Origin: Liolophura sinensis
Lineage: Eukaryota; Mollusca; Polyplacophora; Chitonida; Chitonidae
Direction: 5' to 3'
DNA length: 53,357 nucleotides
Assembly (NCBI RefSeq): GCF_032854445.1
Contig: NW_027018237.1
Span: 1-53,357 of the forward strand
The notes under the pieces were generated by a model, which saw only the letters and a list, made by a program, of their open reading frames with translations, made no database searches and had not been told where the DNA came from. How positions within the stretch are numbered: the stretch's first letter is position 1; every line of letters begins with the position of its first letter. Below, one piece after another: positions 24,014 through 33,874 of this stretch. Both the position numbers and the translations under genes were made by a program.

Positions 24014-26755
24014 AATCACGTGCGTAGCAACCGGCCTCTTACTCCAGGGAAACCAGGAAAATTTGCAATTTTTCAACAGCTGCCGATGCCTGGCTCAATT
24101 CCGCATCTTTTGGCACCTTACTGAAGTGGGTCAGTGTTCAGTTGTACTTTTTACAGCAGACTGTATCAAGTACCTTGTGTTTTTCATGTACAAATGGTGT
24201 GGTTTTTCTGCACATAGATAAAGACATTGAGATTGTCTTCGACTTAGAAGTAAGGCAATTGCTGGGTGAGTTAAATGGGCTTAGCCCAAAGATTTGACGT
24301 CTTCTGGGCTACCGAAGGGCACAAAACTTATAGTCAAAAGTTGAATATAGTAATGACCAGTCGCGATGGTACATAGTACAGTGTAGCCGATTTCAATTAA
24401 CAAAAAGACCAGGCAAAATTGCAAAAGTGGGAAAATTGTTCCAGTGCTGCTGGTAAGAGGCTAATCCGACGTATTTAGTGACGACAAATCGAATGATGCA
24501 TTCCGCGTTGCTATCCGACCAATACTTTTGGCGGTTGTGACAATTGAATGATCATTTATGTCATAATCACGTGCACAGCAACGGCTCTTACTCCATGGAA
24601 ACCAGGGAAATTTGCAATTTTTCAACAGCTGCCAAAACCTGGCTCAATTCCGCAACTTTTGGCACCTTGTTTATGTGGGTATGTGGTCAGTTGTACTTTT
24701 TACAGCAGACTGTATCAAGTTCCTTGTGTTTTTTATGTACAAATGGTGTGGTTTTTCTACATGTAGGTAAAGACATTGAGATTGTCTTCGACTTAGAAGT
24801 AAGGCAATTGCTGGGTGAGTTAAATGGGCTTAGCCGAAAGATTTCAGGTCTTCTGGGCTACCGAAGGGCACATAACTTATAGTCAAAAGTTGAATATAGT
24901 AATGACCAGTCGCGATTGTACATAGTACAGTGTAGCCGGTTTCAATTAACAAAAAGACCAGGCAAAAATGCAAAATTGGAAAAATTGTTCCAGTGCTGCT
25001 GGTAAGAGGCTAATCCGACGTATTTTGTGACGAGAAATCGAATGGTGCAATCCGCGTTGCTCTCCGACCAATACTTTTGGCTGTTGTGACAATTGAATGA
25101 TCATTTATGTCATAATCACGTGCACAGCAACGGCTCTTACTCCATGGAAACCAGGAAATTTGCAATTTTTCAACAGCTGCCGATACCTGGCTCAATTCCG
25201 CATCTTTTGGCACCTTTTTCACGTGGGTCTGTGGTCAGTTGTACTTTTTACAGCAGACTGTATCAAGTTCCCTTTGTTTTTTATGTACAAATGGTGTGGT
25301 TTTTCTACATGTAGATAAAGACATTGAGATTGTCTTGGACTTAGAAGTAAGACAATTGCTGGGTGAGTTAAAAGGGCTTAGCCCAAAGATTTGACGTCTT
25401 CTGGGCTACCGAAGGGCACATAACTTATAGTCAAAAGTTGAATATAGTAATGACCAGTCGCGATTGTACAGAGTACAGTGTAGCCGATTTCAATTAACAA
25501 AAAGACCAGGCAAAAATGCAAAAGTGGAAGAACTGTTCCAGTGCTGCTGGTAAGAGGCTAATCCGACGTATTTTGTGACGAGAAATCGAATGGTGCAAAC
25601 CGCGTTGCTCTCCGACCAATACTTTTGGCTGTAGTGACAATTGAATGATCATTTATGTCATAATCACGTGCCTAGCAACGGCTCTTACTCCATGGAAACC
25701 AGGGAAATTTGCAATTTTTCAACAGCTGCCGATGCCTGGCTCAATTCCGCATCTTTTGGCACCTTACTGAAGTGGGTCAGTGTTCAGTTGTACTTTTTAC
25801 AGCAGACTGTATCAAGTACCTTGTGTTTTTCACGTACAAATGGTGTGGTTTTTCTACACGTAGATAAAGACATTGAGATTGTCTTGCACTTAGAAGTAAG
25901 GCAATTGCTGGGTGAGTTAAATGGGCTTAGCCCAAAGATTTCAGGTCTTCTGGGCTACCGAAGGGCACATAACTTATAGTCAAAAGTTGAATATAGTAAT
26001 GACTAGTCGCGATTGTACAGAGTACAGTGTAGCCGGTTTAAATTAACAAAAAGACCAGGCAAAAATGCAAAAGTGGAAAAACTGTTCCAGTGCTACTACT
26101 TTCAGGCTAATGCGACGTATTTTGTGACGAGAAATCAAATGGTGCAATCCGCGTTGCTCTCCGACCAATACTTTTGGCTGTTGCGACAATTGAATGATCA
26201 TTTATGTCATAGTCACGTGCACAGCAACGGCTCTTACTCCATGGAAACCAGGGAAATTTGCAATTTTTCAACAGCTGCCGATGCCTGGCTCAATTCTGCA
26301 TCTTTTGGCACCTTATTCATGTGGGTCTGTGGTCAGTTGTACTTTTTACAGCAGACTGTATCAAGTACCTTGTGTTTTTTATGTACAAATGGTGTGGTTT
26401 TTCTACACGTAGATAAAGACATTGAGATTGTCTTCGACTTAGAAGTAAGACAATTGCTGGGTGAGTTAAATGGGCCCGAAAGATTTGACGTCTTCTGGGC
26501 TACCGAAGGGCACATAACTTATAGTCAAAAGTTGAATATAGTAATGACCAGTCGCGATTGTACAGAGTACAGTGTAGACGATTTCAATTAACAAAAAGAC
26601 CTGGTAAAAATGCAAAAGTGGAAAAACTGTTCCAGTGCTGCTGGTAAGAGGCTAATCCGACGTATTTTGTGACGACAAATCGAATGGTGCAAACCGCGTT
26701 GCTCTCTGACCAATACTTTTGGCTGTAGTGACAATTGAATGATCAATTATGTCAT
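24014..26755 (+). repeat. Class C-rich block, more divergent units
   Basis: Units start at 24,014, 24,565, 25,114, 25,662 and 26,211. The second, third and fifth are class C, with TCTGTGGTCAG or TATGTGGTCAG in place of TCAGTGTTCAG, GTGCACAGC after the E-box, and CTGTTGTGAC or CTGTTGCGAC in place of CTGTAGTGAC. The fourth is class A. The TTGACGTC variant becomes common in this part of the array. The first three units correspond one to one with those from 34,875, 35,424 and 35,973 at an offset of about 10,860 bp. Confidence 0.86.
26013..26591 (+). pseudogene. Longest open frame in the array: 192-codon relic-like ORF spanning two units
   Basis: This frame runs from MYRVQCSRFKL to EYSVDDFN and is longer than one unit. 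In most units the same frame is broken by TAA in GGTAAGAGG, TAG in CTGTAGCGAC and TAG in CTTATAGTC. Here GGTAAG is replaced by ACTTTC (26,093-26,104 reads CTACTACTTTCA) and CTGTAG by CTGTTG. A 4-bp deletion near 26,475 shifts the frame before the third stop. I recognise no domain, signal peptide or catalytic motif. Substitutions between units in the shared frame are often non-synonymous (His/Asp, Ser/Ala, Arg/Cys), which argues against current selection. It is best read as the least interrupted trace of a possible coding ancestor, and it may be chance. No function is proposed. Confidence 0.3.
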
Positions 26756-26960
26756 AATCACGTGCCCAGCAACGGCTCTTACTCCATGGAAACCAGGAAA
26801 ATTTGCCAATTTTTCAACAGCTGCCGATGCCTGGCTCAATTCCGCATCTTTTGGCACCTTACTGAAGTGGGTCAGTGTTCAGTTGTACTTTTTACAGCAG
26901 ACTGTATCCAAGTACCTTGTGTTTTTTATGTACAAAATGGTGTGGTTTTTCTACACGTAG

Positions 26961-26972
26961 ATAAAGACATTG
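26961..26972 (+). repeat. Target-site duplication, left, SINE copy 1
   Basis: ATAAAGACATTG immediately before the SINE, and the same 12 bases after the poly(A) tail at 27,244-27,255. An uninterrupted satellite unit has this sequence once (GTAGATAAAGACATTGAG), so the duplication is a retroposition footprint. Confidence 0.95.
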
Positions 26973-27243
26973 GGGGCCTCCGTGGCTCAGTCAGTTAGCG
27001 CGCTACCGCAGCGTAGTGACCCAGAAGTCTCTCACCAATGCGGTCGCTGTGAGTTCAAGACCAGCTTATGCTGGCTTCCTCTCCGGCCGTACGTGGGAAG
27101 GTCTGCCAGCAACCTGCGGATGGTCGTGGGTTTCCCCCGGGCTCCGCCCGGTTTCCACCCACCATAATGCTGGCCGCCGTCGTATAAGTGAAATATTCTT
27201 GAGTACGGCGTAAAACACCAATCAAAAAAAAAAAAAAAAAAAA
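26973..27243 (+). mobile_element. tRNA-derived SINE, copy 1
   Basis: A 271-bp element inserted in a satellite unit. The head is tRNA-like: a pol III A box TGGCTCAGTCAG at 26,983-26,994 and a B-box match GTTCAAGAC at 27,053-27,061. The body is GC-rich, with a strong hairpin CCGGGC-TCC-GCCCGG at 27,137-27,151 inside a GTGGGTTTCC...CCACCCACC stretch. The 3' part ends GTAAAACACCAATC and is followed by 20 A residues (27,224-27,243). Perfect 12-bp target duplications flank it. The tRNA head and the GTGGGTTTCC-like core recall tRNA SINEs with conserved central domains, and the 3' part recalls molluscan SINEs; that family link is from memory. Short reading frames inside it, including one that reads the poly(A) as a phenylalanine run, are not genes. 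SINEs encode no protein and depend on a partner LINE. Confidence 0.93.
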
Positions 27244-27255
27244 ATAAAGACATTG
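27244..27255 (+). repeat. Target-site duplication, right, SINE copy 1
   Basis: Second copy of ATAAAGACATTG directly after the A run. The satellite unit resumes with AGAATGTC, where one T of the usual AGATTGTC is changed to A. Confidence 0.95.
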
Positions 27256-27499
27256 AGAATGTCTTGCACTTAGAAGTAAGGCAATTGCTGGGTGAGTTAA
27301 ATGGGGCTTAGCCCAAAGATTTCAAGTCTTCTGGGCTACCGAAGGGCACATAACTTATAGTCAAAAGTTGAATATAGTAATGACCAGTCGCGATTGTACA
27401 GAGTACAGTGTAGCCGATTTCAATTAACAAAAAGACCAGGTAAAAATGCAAAAGTGGAAAAACTGTTTCCAGTGTTGCTGGTAAGAGGCTAATCCGACG

Positions 27500-27520
27500 T
27501 ATTTTGTGATAATCACGTGC
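27500..27520 (+). other. Junction of an 82-bp deletion (first instance)
   Basis: TATTTTGTGA is fused directly to TAATCACGTGC. The missing 82 bp contains the AATCGAATGG, CCGACCAAT and AATGATCATT parts of the unit. The join shares at most one base between the two sides. The identical junction recurs at 27,967-27,987. Confidence 0.9.
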
Positions 27521-27966
27521 CCAGCAACGGCTCTTACTCCACTGAAACCAGGAAAATTTGCAATTTTTCAACAGCTGCCGATGCCTGGCTCAATTCCGCA
27601 TCTTTTGGCACCTTACTGAAGTGGGTCAGTGTTCAGTTGTTCTTTTTACAGCAGACTGTATCAAGTACCTTGTGTTTTTCATGTACAAATGGTGTGGTTT
27701 TTCTACACGTAGATAAAGACATTGAGATTGTCTTGGACTTAGAAGTAAGACAATTGCTGGGTGAGTTAAATGGGCTTAGCCCAAAGATTTCAAGTCTTCT
27801 GGGCTACCGAAGGGCACATAACTTATAGTCAAAAGTTGAATATAGTAATGACCAGTCGCGATTGTACAGAGTACAGTGTAGCCGATTTCAATTAACAAAA
27901 AGACCAGGTAAAAATGCAAAAGTGGAAAAACTGTTCCAGTGTTGCTGGTAAGAGGCTAATCCGACG

Positions 27967-27987
27967 TATTTTGTGATAATCACGTGC
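27967..27987 (+). other. Junction of the same 82-bp deletion (second instance)
   Basis: Same breakpoint as at 27,509, one unit (467 bp) downstream. Identical breakpoints with little microhomology indicate that a single deletion was copied by duplication or conversion. Confidence 0.9.
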
Positions 27988-28728
27988 CCAGCAACGGCTC
28001 TTACTCCATGGAAACCAGGAAAATTTGCAATTTTTCAACAGCTGCCGATGCCTGGCTCAATTCCGCATCTTTTGGCACCTTACTGAAGTGGGTCAGTGTT
28101 CAGTTGTTCTTTTTACAGCAGACTGTATCAAGTACCTTGTGTTTTTCACGTACAAATGGTGTGGTTTTTCTACACGTAGATAAAGACATTGAGATTCTCT
28201 TGCACTTAGAAGTAAGGCAATTGCTGGGTGAGTTAAATGGGCTTAGCCCAAAGATTTCAGGTCTTCTGGGCTACCGAAGGGCACATAACTTATAGTCAAA
28301 AGTTGAATATAGTAATGACCAGTCGCGATTGTACAGAGTACAGTGTAGCCGATTTCAATTAACAAAAAGACCAGGCAAAAATGTAAAAGTGGAAAAACTG
28401 TTCCAGTGCTGCTGGAAAGAGGCTAATCCGACGTATTTTGTGACGAGAAATCAAATGGTGCAATCCGCGTTGCTCTCCGACCAATACTTTTGGCTGTAGC
28501 GACAATTCAATGATCATTGATGTCATAATCACGTGCCCAGCAACGGCTCTTACTCCATGGAAACCAGGGATATTTGCAATTTTTTAACAGCTGCCGATGC
28601 CTGGCTCAATTCCGCATCTTTTGGCACCTTACTGAAGTGGGTCAGTCTTTAGTTGTACTTTTTACAGCAGACTGTATCAAGTACCTTGTGTTTTTTATGT
28701 ACAAATGGTGTGGTTTTTCTACACGTAG

Positions 28729-28740
28729 ATAAAGACATTG
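28729..28740 (+). repeat. Target-site duplication, left, SINE copy 2
   Basis: ATAAAGACATTG before the second SINE, the same 12-base target and the same position in the unit as copy 1. The matching right copy is at 29,012-29,023. Confidence 0.95.
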
Positions 28741-29011
28741 GGGGCCTCCGTGGCTCAGTCGGTTAGCGCGCTAGCGCAGCGTAGTGACCCAGAAGTCTCT
28801 CACCAATGCAGTCGCTGTGAGTTCAAGACCAGCTTATGCTGGCTTCCTCTCCGGCCGTACGTGGAAAGGTCTGCCAGCAACCTGCAGATGGTCGTGCTTT
28901 TCCCCCGGGCTCCGCCCGGTTTCCACCCACCATAATGCTGGCCGCCGTCGTATAAGTGAAATATTCTTGAGTACGGCGTAAAACACCAATCAAAAAAAAA
29001 AAAAAAAAAAA
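28741..29011 (+). mobile_element. tRNA-derived SINE, copy 2 (duplicate of copy 1)
   Basis: Also 271 bp, with A box TGGCTCAGTCGG at 28,751-28,762, B-box match GTTCAAGAC at 28,821-28,829, and a 20-base A tail (28,992-29,011). Reading the two copies side by side I count seven substitutions in 251 non-tail bases (about 2.8%) and no indel. Copy 2 keeps the more canonical A box (GTCGG) and GCTAGCGC where copy 1 has GCTACCGC. Copy 1 keeps GTCGTGGGTTTC where copy 2 has GTCGTGCTTTTC. Same target, same phase in the unit and same tail length mean that this copy arose by duplication of the host segment, not by a second insertion. Confidence 0.93.
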
Positions 29012-29023
29012 ATAAAGACATTG
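29012..29023 (+). repeat. Target-site duplication, right, SINE copy 2
   Basis: ATAAAGACATTG following the A run; the satellite continues with the usual AGATTGTC. Confidence 0.95.
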
Positions 29024-29358
29024 AGATTGTCTTGCACTTAGAAGTAAGGCAATTGCTGGGTGAGTTAAATGTGCTTAGCCCAAAGATTTCAAGTCTTCTG
29101 GGCTACCGAAGGGCACATAACTTATAGTCAAAAGTTGAATATAGTAATGACCAGTCGCGATTGTACAGAGTACAGTGTAGCCGATTTCAATTAACAAAAA
29201 GACCAGGCAAAAATGCAAAAGTGGAAAAACTGTTCCAGTGCTGCTGGTAAGAGGCTAATCCGACGTATTTTGTGACGAGAAATCGAATGGTGCAAACCGC
29301 GTTGCTCTCTGACCAATACTTTTGGCTGTAGTGACAATTGAATGATCATTTATGTCAT

Positions 29359-32300
29359 AATCACGTGCCCAGCAACGGCTCTTACTCCATGGAAACCAGG
29401 AAAATTTGCAATTTTTCAACAGCTGCCGATGCCTGGCTCAATTCCGCATCTTTTGGCACCTTACTGAAGTGGGTCAGTGTTCAGTTGTTCTTTTTACAGC
29501 AGACTGTATCAAGTTCCCTTTGTTTTTTATGTACAAATGGTGTGGTTTTTCTACATGTAGATAAAGACATTGAGATTGTCTTGGACTTAGAAGTAAGACA
29601 ATTGCTGGGTGAGTTAAAAGGGCTTAGCCCAAAGATTTGACGTCTTCTGGGCTACCGAAGGGCACATAACTTATAGTCAAAAGTTGAATATAGTAATGAC
29701 CAGTCGCGATTGTACAGAGTACAGTGTAGCCGATTTCAATTAACACCAAGACCAGGCAAAAATGTAAAAGTGGAAAAACTGTTCCAGTGCTGCTGGTAAG
29801 AGGCTAATCCGACGTATTTTGTGACGAGAAATCGAATGGTGCAATCCGCGTTGCTCTCCGACCAATACTTTTGGCTGTAGCGACAATTCAATGATCATTG
29901 ATGTCATAATCACGTGCCCAGCAACGGCTCTTACTCCATGGAAACCAGGGATATTTGCAATTTTTTAACAGCTGCCGATGCCTGGCCCAATTCCGGATCT
30001 TTTGGCACCTTATAAATGTGGGTCAGTGTTTAATTGTACTTTTTACAGCAGACTGTATCAAGTACCTTGTGTTTTTTATGTACAAATGGTGTGGTTTTTC
30101 TACACGTAGATAAAGACATTGAGATTGTCTTGGACTTAGAAGTAAGACAATTGCTGGGTGAGATAAATGGGCTTGGCCCAAATATTTCAGGTCTTCTGGG
30201 CTACCGAAGGGCACATAACTTATAGTCAAAAGTTGAATATAGCAATGACCAGTCGCGATTGTACAGAGTACAGTGTAGCCGATTTCAATTAACAAAAAGA
30301 CCAGGTAAAAAGGCAAAAGTGGAAAAACTGTTCCAGTGCTACTAGTAAGACGCTAATCCGACGTATTTTGTGACGAGAAATCGAATGGTGGAAACCGCGT
30401 TGCTATCCGACCAATACTTTTGGCTGTAGCGACAATTCAATAATCATTTATGTCATAATCACGTGCCCAGCAACGGCTCTTACTCCATGGAAACCAGGGA
30501 AATTTGCAATTTTTCAACAGCTGCCGATGCCTGGCTCAATTCCGCATCTTTTGGCACCTTACTGAAGTGGGTCAGTGTTCAGTTGTACTTTTTACAGCAG
30601 ACTGTATCAAGTACCTTGTGTTTTTCATGTACAAATGGTGTGGTTTTTCTACACGTAGATAAAGACAATGAGATTGTCTTGCACTTAGAAGTAAGGCAAT
30701 TGCTGGGTGAGTTAAATGGGCTTATCCCAAAGATTTCAGGTCTTCTGGGCTACCGAAGGGCACATAACTTATAGTCAAAAGTTGAATATAGTAATGACCA
30801 GTCGCGATTGCACAGAGTACAGTGTAGCCGATTTCAATTAACAAAAAGACCAGGCAAAAATGCAAAAGTGGAAAAACTGTTCCAGTGTTGCTGGTAAGAG
30901 GCTAATCCGACGTATTTTGTGACGAGAAATCGAATGGTGCAATCCGCGTTGCTCTCCGACCAATACTTTTGGCTGTAGCGATAATTCAATGATCATTTAT
31001 GTCATAATCACGTGCCCAGCAACGGCTCTTACTCCATGGAAACCAGGGAAATTTGCAATTTTTCAACAGCTGCCGATGCCTGGCTCAATTCCGCATCTTT
31101 TGGCACCTTACTGAAGTGGGTCAGTGTTCAGTTGTACTTTTTACAGCAGACTGTATCAAGTACCTTGTGTTTATTATGTACAAATGGTGTGGTTTTTCTA
31201 CACGTAGATAAAGACATTGAGATTGTCTTGGACTTAGAAGTAAGACAATTGCTGGGTGAGATAAATGGGCTTGGCCCAAATATTTCAGGTCTTCTGGGCT
31301 ACCGAAGGGCACATAACTTATAGTCAAAAGTTGAATATAGCAATGACCAGCCGCGATTGTACAGAGTACAGTGTAGCCGATTTCAATTAACAAAAAGACC
31401 AGGTAAAAATGCAAAAGTGGAAAAACTGTTCCAGTGCTACTAGTAAGACGCTAATCCGACGTATTTTGTGACGAGAAATCGAATGGTGGAATCCGCGTTG
31501 CTCTCCGACCAATACTTTTGGCTGTAGCGACAATTCAATAATCATTTATGTCATAATCACGTGCCCAGCAACGGCTCTTACTCCATGGAAACCAGGGAAA
31601 TTTGCAATTTTTCAACAGCTGCCGATGCCTGGCTCAATTCCGCATCTTTTGGCACCTTACTGAAGTGGGTCAGTGTTCAGTTGTACTTTTTACAGCAGAC
31701 TGTATCAAGTACCTTGTGTTTTTCACGTACAAATGGTGTGGTTTTTCTACACGTAGATAAAGACAATGAGATTGTCTTGCACTTAGAAGTAAGGCAATTG
31801 CTGGGTGAGTTAAATGGGCTTATCCCAAAGATTTCAGGTCTTCTGGGCTACCGAAGGGCACATAACTTATAGTCAAAAGTTGAATATAGTAATGACCAGT
31901 CGCGATTGCACAGAGTACAGTGTAGCCGATTTCAATTAACAAAAAGACCAGGCAAAAATGCAAAAGTGGAAAAACTGTTCCAGTGTTGCTGGTAAGAGGC
32001 TAATCCGACGTATTTTGTGACGAGAAATCGAATGGTGCAATCCGCGTTGCTCTCCGACCAATACTTTTGGCTGTAGCGATAATTCAATGATCATTTATGT
32101 CATAATCACGTGCCCAGCAACGGCTCTTACTCCATGGAAACCAGGGAAATTTGCAATTTTTCAACAGCTGCCGATGCCTGGCTCAATTCCGCATCTTTTG
32201 GCACCTTACTGAAGTGGGTCAGTGTTCAGTTGTACTTTTTACAGCAGACTGTATCAAGTACCTTGTGTTTTTCACGTACAAATGGTGTGGTTTTTCTACA

Positions 32301-32651
32301 CGTAGATAAAGACATTGAGATTGTCTTGTACTTAGAAGTAAGACAATTGCTGGGTGAGTTAAATGGGCTTAGCCCAAAGATTTTAGGTCTTCTGTGCTAC
32401 CGAAGGGCACATAACTTATAGTCAAAATTGAATATAGTAATGACTAGTCGCGATTGTACAGAGTACAGTGTAGCCGATTTCAATTAACAAAAAGACCAGG
32501 GGAAAATGCAAAAGTGGAAAAACTGTTCCAGTGCTGCTGGTAAGAGGCTAATCCGACGTATTTTGTGACGAGAAATCGAATGGTGCAAACCGCGTTGCTC
32601 TCCGACCAATACTTTTGGCTGTAGCGACAATTCAATGAATACTGATGTCAT
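29359..32651 (+). repeat. Units including a two-unit higher-order repeat (period 1,098 bp)
   Basis: Units start at 29,359, 29,908, 30,457, 31,006, 31,555 and 32,104. The unit from 29,908 shares GAGATAAATGGG, CAAATATTTCAGG and TACTAGTAAGACGC with that from 31,006. The unit from 30,457 shares GACAATGAGATTG, CTTATCCC and GATTGCACAGAG with that from 31,555. The offset is 1,098 bp in both cases. The 31,006 unit has a class A front on a back half like the 29,908 class B unit, a visible exchange between classes. Confidence 0.9.
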
Positions 32652-33325
32652 AATCACGTCCCCAGTAACGGCTCTTACTCCATGGAAACTAGGGATATTT
32701 GCAATTTTTCAACAGCTGCCGATGCCTGGCCCAATTCCGCATCTTTTGGCACCGTATAAATGTGGGTCAGTGTTTAGTTGTACTTTTTACAGCAGACTGT
32801 ATCAAGTACCTTGTGTTTTTGATGTACAAATGGTCTGGTTTTTCTACACATAGGCTCAATTCCGCATCTTTTGGCACCTTACTGAAGTGGGTCAGTGTTC
32901 AGTTGTACTTTTTACAGCAGACTGTATCAAGTACCTTGTGTTTTTCACGTACAAATGGTGTGGTTTTTCTACACGTAGATAAAGACATTGAGATTGTCTT
33001 GCACTTACAAGTAAGGCAATTGCTGGGTGAGTTAAATGGGCTTAGCCCAAAGATTTTAGGTCTTCTGGGCTACCGAAGGGCACATAACTTATAGTCAAAA
33101 GTTGAATATAGTAATGACCAGTCGCGATTGTACAGAGTACAGTGTAGCCGATTTCAATTAACAAAAAGACCAGGCAAAAATGCAAAGGTGGAAAAATTCT
33201 TCCAGTGCTGCTGGTAAGAGGCTAATCCGACGTATTTTGTGACGAGAAATCGAATGGTGCAATCCGCGTTGCTCTCCGACCAATACTTTTGGCTGTACTG
33301 ACAATTGAATGATCATTTATGTCAT
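32652..33325 (+). repeat. Deletion hybrid of two units (424 bp lost)
   Basis: A class B unit starts at 32,652 with an altered E-box (CACGTC). After TTTTTCTACACATAG it jumps at about 32,853 to GCTCAATTCCGC of a class A unit. TCCGCATC recurs after 125 bp instead of 549, so 424 bp is missing. The join has one shared G. The fusion produces a chimeric 131-codon open frame (32,699-33,094), an accident of the deletion that I do not call a gene. Confidence 0.88.
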
Positions 33326-33874
33326 AATCACGTGCCCAGCAACGGCTCTTACTCCATGGAAACCAGGGAAATTTGCAATTTTTCAACAGCTGCCGATGCC
33401 TGGCTCCATTCCGCATCTTTTGGCACCTTACTGAAGTGGGTCAGTGTTCAGTTGTACTTTTTACAGCAGACTGTATCAAGTACCTTGTGTTTTTCATGTA
33501 CAAATGGTGTGGTTTTTCTACACGTAGATAAAGACATTGAGATTGTCTTGCACTTAGAAGTAAGGCAATTGCTGGGTGAGTTAAATGGGCTTAGCCCAAA
33601 GATTTCAGGTCTTCTGGGCTACCGAAGGCCACATAACTTATAGTCAAAAGTTGAATATAGTAATGACCAGTCGCGATTGTACAGAGTACAGTGTAGCCGA
33701 TTTCAATTAACATAAAGACCAGGCAAAAATGCAAAAGTGGAAAAACTGTTCAAGTGCTGCTGGTAAGAGGCTAATCCGACGTATTTTGTGACGAGAAATC
33801 GACTGGTGCAAACCGCGTTGCTATCCGACCAATACTTTTGGCTGTAGCGACAATTGAATGATCATTTATGTCAT
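33326..33874 (+). repeat. Single class A unit
   Basis: One 549-bp class A unit with GCTGTACTGAC at its start and GGCTCCATTCC in place of GGCTCAATTCC. It keeps GATTTCAGGTC and GATTTCAATT 98 bp apart, the two sites that recombined in the next unit. Confidence 0.88.

Larger units (their letters stand above)
26756..29358 (+). repeat. SINE-bearing segment of four satellite units
   Basis: Units start at 26,756, 27,511, 27,978 and 28,527. The first and fourth carry a SINE at exactly the same position inside the unit. The first and second lack the same 82 bp at their 3' ends, so the second unit is 467 bp long. The steps are 755, 467, 549 and 832 bp. They are explained by 549 bp plus 283 bp of SINE and duplicated target, minus 82 bp of deletion, with five one-base gains in the first unit. 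Confidence 0.92.

Noticed and set aside
26973-27065. A functional tRNA gene at the SINE head
   Set aside because: A and B boxes are present but about 60 bases apart, and the intervening sequence does not fold into a normal tRNA as far as I can read. It is followed by the SINE body and an A tail.
27032-27253. Open frames within the SINEs (about 65 and 73 codons), including one beginning with a run of phenylalanines
   Set aside because: They translate the poly(A) tail in reverse and the tRNA-like head. They are by-products of a non-coding retroposon.
26973-29011. Two independent SINE insertions into a preferred target
   Set aside because: The same base position, same 12-bp target, same A-tail length and same 271-bp length make duplication of a single insertion much simpler.
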